DNA from: an uncultured Verrucomicrobiales bacterium
GTDB lineage: Bacteria > Verrucomicrobiota > Verrucomicrobiia > Verrucomicrobiales > Akkermansiaceae
Direction: 5' to 3'
Assembly: GCA_937951675.1 (NCBI GenBank)
Contig: CALFBI010000011.1
Location: 25,515 to 89,514 of the forward strand
DNA: 64,000 nucleotides
Both the position numbers and the translations under genes were made by a program. This document shows, in pieces, positions 62,293 to 64,000 of this stretch (its first letter is position 1; each line of letters opens with the position of its first letter). A model generated the notes under the pieces. It was given only the letters and a program-made list of their open reading frames with translations. It searched no databases and was not told the origin of the DNA.

Positions 62293-62329
62293 GGGCTCTT
62301 TTCTCACTGCGAGAAAGGGCCCTTTTTTT
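62293..62329 (+). terminator. Rho-independent terminator after the symporter
   Basis: GC-rich arms GGGCTCTTTTCTC (62293-62305) and GAGAAAGGGCCC (62311-62322) form about 12 pairs with one bulge and a G-U pair, a 5-nt loop and a run of seven T (62323-62329). It lies 32 bp after the symporter stop and faces the end of thiS. Confidence 0.9.
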
Positions 62330-62337
62330 GATCCTCC

Positions 62338-62538
62338 TTAACCTCCTGCCGCAAGGATCACGATCTCGAGAACATCACCCTCCTGGAGGGCAGTCTTGGC
62401 ATGCTGCTCGGGAGTGAGCGCTTTACGGTTCAACTCGATCACGACTGGTTTTCCCGCCAATTTCATTTCAGAAAGTAACTCCGGGAGAAAGGAGCCGGTC
62501 TTCAACTGATAAGGGTTTCCGTTGATGGTGAGTGTCAT
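62338..62538 (-). CDS. thiS: Sulfur carrier protein ThiS
   Basis: A 66-residue ubiquitin-fold protein ending in the required Gly-Gly ('LEIVILAAGG'). 'MTLTINGNPYQL' and 'VVIELNRKALTPEQHAKTAL' match ThiS. The C-terminal Gly is adenylated by ThiF and thiocarboxylated, then gives sulfur to the thiazole of thiamine. It follows thiH by 16 bp. ThiG and ThiF are not in the window. Confidence 0.95.
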   Translation of the reverse strand: MTLTINGNPYQLKTGSFLPELLSEMKLAGKPVVIELNRKALTPEQHAKTALQEGDVLEIVILAAGG

Positions 62539-62554
62539 CGAATTTTTTCTAAGA

Positions 62555-63694
62555 TTAAGTGGTTAAAATCGCTTCGTCCCAGTCTTTCCAGACCGGATCC
62601 AGCCCATGTTGCTTGAGTAGATCACAGATTTCCGCGGCACTGCGCTCATCATCAATCGAGAACTGTTCCGTAGAGCCGCAAGCTTGTTTCCTCTGCTCGA
62701 CATCGAGCTCGACTCGGCGTCCTTTCACGGTGAGGTGGAGATCATCATTCCCGGCTCCAGTGTATCCTCCGGGCTCAGTCTGGGATCCAGCTGACATATG
62801 AGTAATCCCGAGGTGGAGAGAGGCATCCCGTAGAGAGGCAGGCTCCCGAGTCGACATCACGATCCCAACCTGCGGAAAGCAAACTCGAAAGGCCGCAATG
62901 AGTTGGATGAGTTGCCGGTCATTAATCAAAAGATCGTGATTGGGTTGATACTCATGATTCCCGGCGTGAGGACGCATGCGGGGGAAAGCAATGCTGAATT
63001 GAGCCTTCCAGCAGTGTTTTAGAAGATACTCCAAGTGTGCTGCGAGACTAAGGGCCTCATGCCGCCAGTCGGCAAGACCAAAGAGAGCCCCGATCCCGAT
63101 CCGGCGGAATCCACCGGCATAAGCCCGTTCTGGGCACTCTAGGCGCCAATCAAAATTTTTCTTAGGCCCGGCTGTATGCAGCTGAGTGTAAGTTTCGCGA
63201 TGATAAGTTTCTTGATAAACGATCAAGCCTTCCGCCCCATGAGAAACCAGATCAGCGTATTGTGGATCCTCCATTGGACCCACCTCGATCCCAATGGTTG
63301 GAATGAAGCTCTTGATCGCATCGATACATTCTTGCAAATACCCTTCAGAGACAAATTTTGGATGTTCACCCGCCACGAGGAGAATGTTCCGAAATCCTTC
63401 GTTATGAAGGTGTTGAGCCTCTGTCACAACCTGAGGAACTGTCAGCGTGGTTCTAAAAATGGGATTATCTCGGGAAAACCCACAATACTTACAGTTATTC
63501 ACGCACTCATTGGATAGGTAAAGAGGGGCAAACATCCGCATCGTTCGACCAAAGTTCTGCCGAGTAAGTTGTTGGCTCTCTTGTGCCAGAGCCTCAAGGC
63601 TTGCATCCGAAAGAGGGGCAATAAGACGCAAAAACTTCTTCAAAAGAGGGGATTTCTCCTCCTCTAGGCGATTGAAACGATCAACAAAACTCAC
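62555..63694 (-). CDS. thiH: 2-iminoacetate synthase ThiH
   Basis: A radical SAM enzyme that cleaves tyrosine to 2-iminoacetate (dehydroglycine) and p-cresol for thiazole synthesis. The cluster motif CxxxCxxC is in 'NECVNNCKYCGFSRDN'; 'ILLVAGEHPKFVS', 'EVGPMEDPQYADLVSHGAEG' and 'ISAGSQTEPGGY'-like 'MSAGSQTEPGGYTGAG' are family hallmarks. I chose GTG 63694 because GAGGAG lies 6 nt upstream; a TTG at 63721 would add 9 residues. About 379 residues, normal for ThiH. It is cotranscribed with thiS. I found no TPP riboswitch upstream. Use of ThiH rather than ThiO implies function under low oxygen or with protection. Confidence 0.95.
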   Translation of the reverse strand: MSFVDRFNRLEEEKSPLLKKFLRLIAPLSDASLEALAQESQQLTRQNFGRTMRMFAPLYLSNECVNNCKYCGFSRDNPIFRTTLTVPQVVTEAQHLHNEGFRNILLVAGEHPKFVSEGYLQECIDAIKSFIPTIGIEVGPMEDPQYADLVSHGAEGLIVYQETYHRETYTQLHTAGPKKNFDWRLECPERAYAGGFRRIGIGALFGLADWRHEALSLAAHLEYLLKHCWKAQFSIAFPRMRPHAGNHEYQPNHDLLINDRQLIQLIAAFRVCFPQVGIVMSTREPASLRDASLHLGITHMSAGSQTEPGGYTGAGNDDLHLTVKGRRVELDVEQRKQACGSTEQFSIDDERSAAEICDLLKQHGLDPVWKDWDEAILTT

Positions 63695-63905
63695 TGCCAA
63701 CTCCTCGCTTGCTTCACCCAACTTGTCAATCGGAGAACGCAGGAGATTGAATTGCCGACAAAAGTCTTTTCGGGTCCGCTAATAAGGAAGATCCACACAG
63801 ATTAATCAAAACAGTTGTTTGGTTGCAATAGGAGAGTTCTAAAAACTCGAATATTGATTGTTTTGGAAAAGTAAAAGGTTAAGAGAACTTAAATGAAAAA
63901 GAGCC

Positions 63906-63935
63906 TTGTGATATTCGGGGTTTATTTTTTATAAC
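63906..63935 (+). promoter_or_regulatory. Promoter-like -35/-10 pair near window end
   Basis: TTGTGA (63906-63911), 18-bp spacer, TATAAC (63930-63935). Transcription would start at about 63942, next to an ATG at 63943. Read by eye. Confidence 0.4.
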
Positions 63936-63942
63936 TTGATGC

Positions 63943-64000
63943 ATGTTAAAGAAAAGAGAGATTCGAAGGTCTAATCCTTCTCAAGTGATATCCGAAACGA
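63943..64000 (+). CDS. Possible start of a plus-strand gene (3' end outside window)
   Basis: ATG 63943 opens 19 codons without a stop to the window edge, encoding a basic N-terminus ('MLKKREIRRSNPSQVISET'). It lies 7 nt after a good -10 element. Too short to identify. Confidence 0.25.
   Translation, partial: MLKKREIRRSNPSQVISET

Larger units (their letters stand above)
63695..64000. other. Intergenic region upstream of thiH, to window end
   Basis: About 300 bp. It shows no TPP-riboswitch core on the minus strand and no repeat. A promoter-like pair and the start of a possible plus-strand ORF lie in the last 100 bp. Confidence 0.5.

Noticed and set aside
63695..64000. TPP riboswitch upstream of thiH
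   Set aside because: Neither the CTGAGA element nor the pyrophosphate-sensor core was found on the minus strand in the available 300 bp.

Overview
The window looks like chromosomal core sequence from a Gram-negative member of the Verrucomicrobiota (PVC superphylum). The pointers are: a GreA-family factor of about 610 residues with a long N-terminal extension (Chlamydiae also have a greatly enlarged GreA); a TPR-secretin protein of the kind found in Akkermansia (Amuc_1098-like); lipoproteins and envelope peptidoglycan enzymes; a membrane-anchored terpene-cyclase-fold protein; and a secreted protease-like protein ending in the Y-x-I/V-E-x-S-x-D-L-x-x-W domain common in verrucomicrobial exported proteins. 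Species cannot be fixed from sequence alone. I see no insertion sequences, prophage, CRISPR array or integrase.

Layout. 1-2279: end of hemD, then a GH43 glycosidase. 2287-13001: two divergent peptide-transport clusters. On the minus strand lie a binding lipoprotein and two permeases (oppA-B-C) without ATPases. On the plus strand lie a YejB/YejE/YejA-type set plus two separate ATPases (oppD, oppF) that may serve both. Both Yej permeases carry extra extracytoplasmic sequence, and the one in YejE is a run of MORN_2-like repeats. 13132-17539: purD-pyrR-pyrB-pyrC plus a small exported protein, a mixed purine/pyrimidine operon. 17745-25312: parC, a long hairpin and a 48-codon ORF, then an envelope cluster (TPR-secretin, AsmA-like membrane protein, divergent P-loop NTPase). 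25384: tRNA-Asn. 25463-32792 (minus): TPR/coiled-coil exported protein, plsY-gpsA-polX operon, membrane-anchored terpene-cyclase-fold protein.

33026-37294 (plus, with one small minus gene): basic lipoprotein, voltage-gated K+ channel with a C-terminal zinc ribbon, cysS, hemB. 37331-40596 (minus): subtilase-like secreted protein, amidase lipoprotein, YicC. 40709-47904 (plus): FdhF/YdeP-type molybdopterin oxidoreductase, AI-2E family permease, heme A synthase, tRNA-Thr, an L,D-transpeptidase preceded by a C9 tract, and a SurA-like protein. 48000-51137 (minus): kamA-nadE, divergent from a winged-helix regulator that precedes long greA and eno (51258-55130, plus). 55281-59960 (minus): a tightly overlapped operon of acyl-adenylating enzyme, MidA-like methyltransferase, second L,D-transpeptidase and fdhD. 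60109-62261 (plus): two-component sodium/solute symporter with a good terminator. 62338-63694 (minus): thiH and thiS.

How the genes fit together: much of the window serves the envelope and nutrient uptake (two peptide importers, secretin cluster, two L,D-transpeptidases, amidase, phospholipid synthesis through PlsY/GpsA, organic-acid symporter). The rest is housekeeping: heme (hemD, hemB, heme A synthase), nucleotides, NAD, thiamine, topoisomerase IV, enolase. FdhD and the FdhF-like oxidoreductase probably work together although they are 13 kb apart. The most unusual items are the MORN_2 insertion in the YejE permease, a PcrA/UvrD-Tudor-like segment at the N-terminus of the long GreA, the hairpin between parC and the secretin cluster, the secretin/AsmA-like/NTPase set itself, and a recurring pattern of promoter-like elements almost abutting start codons.
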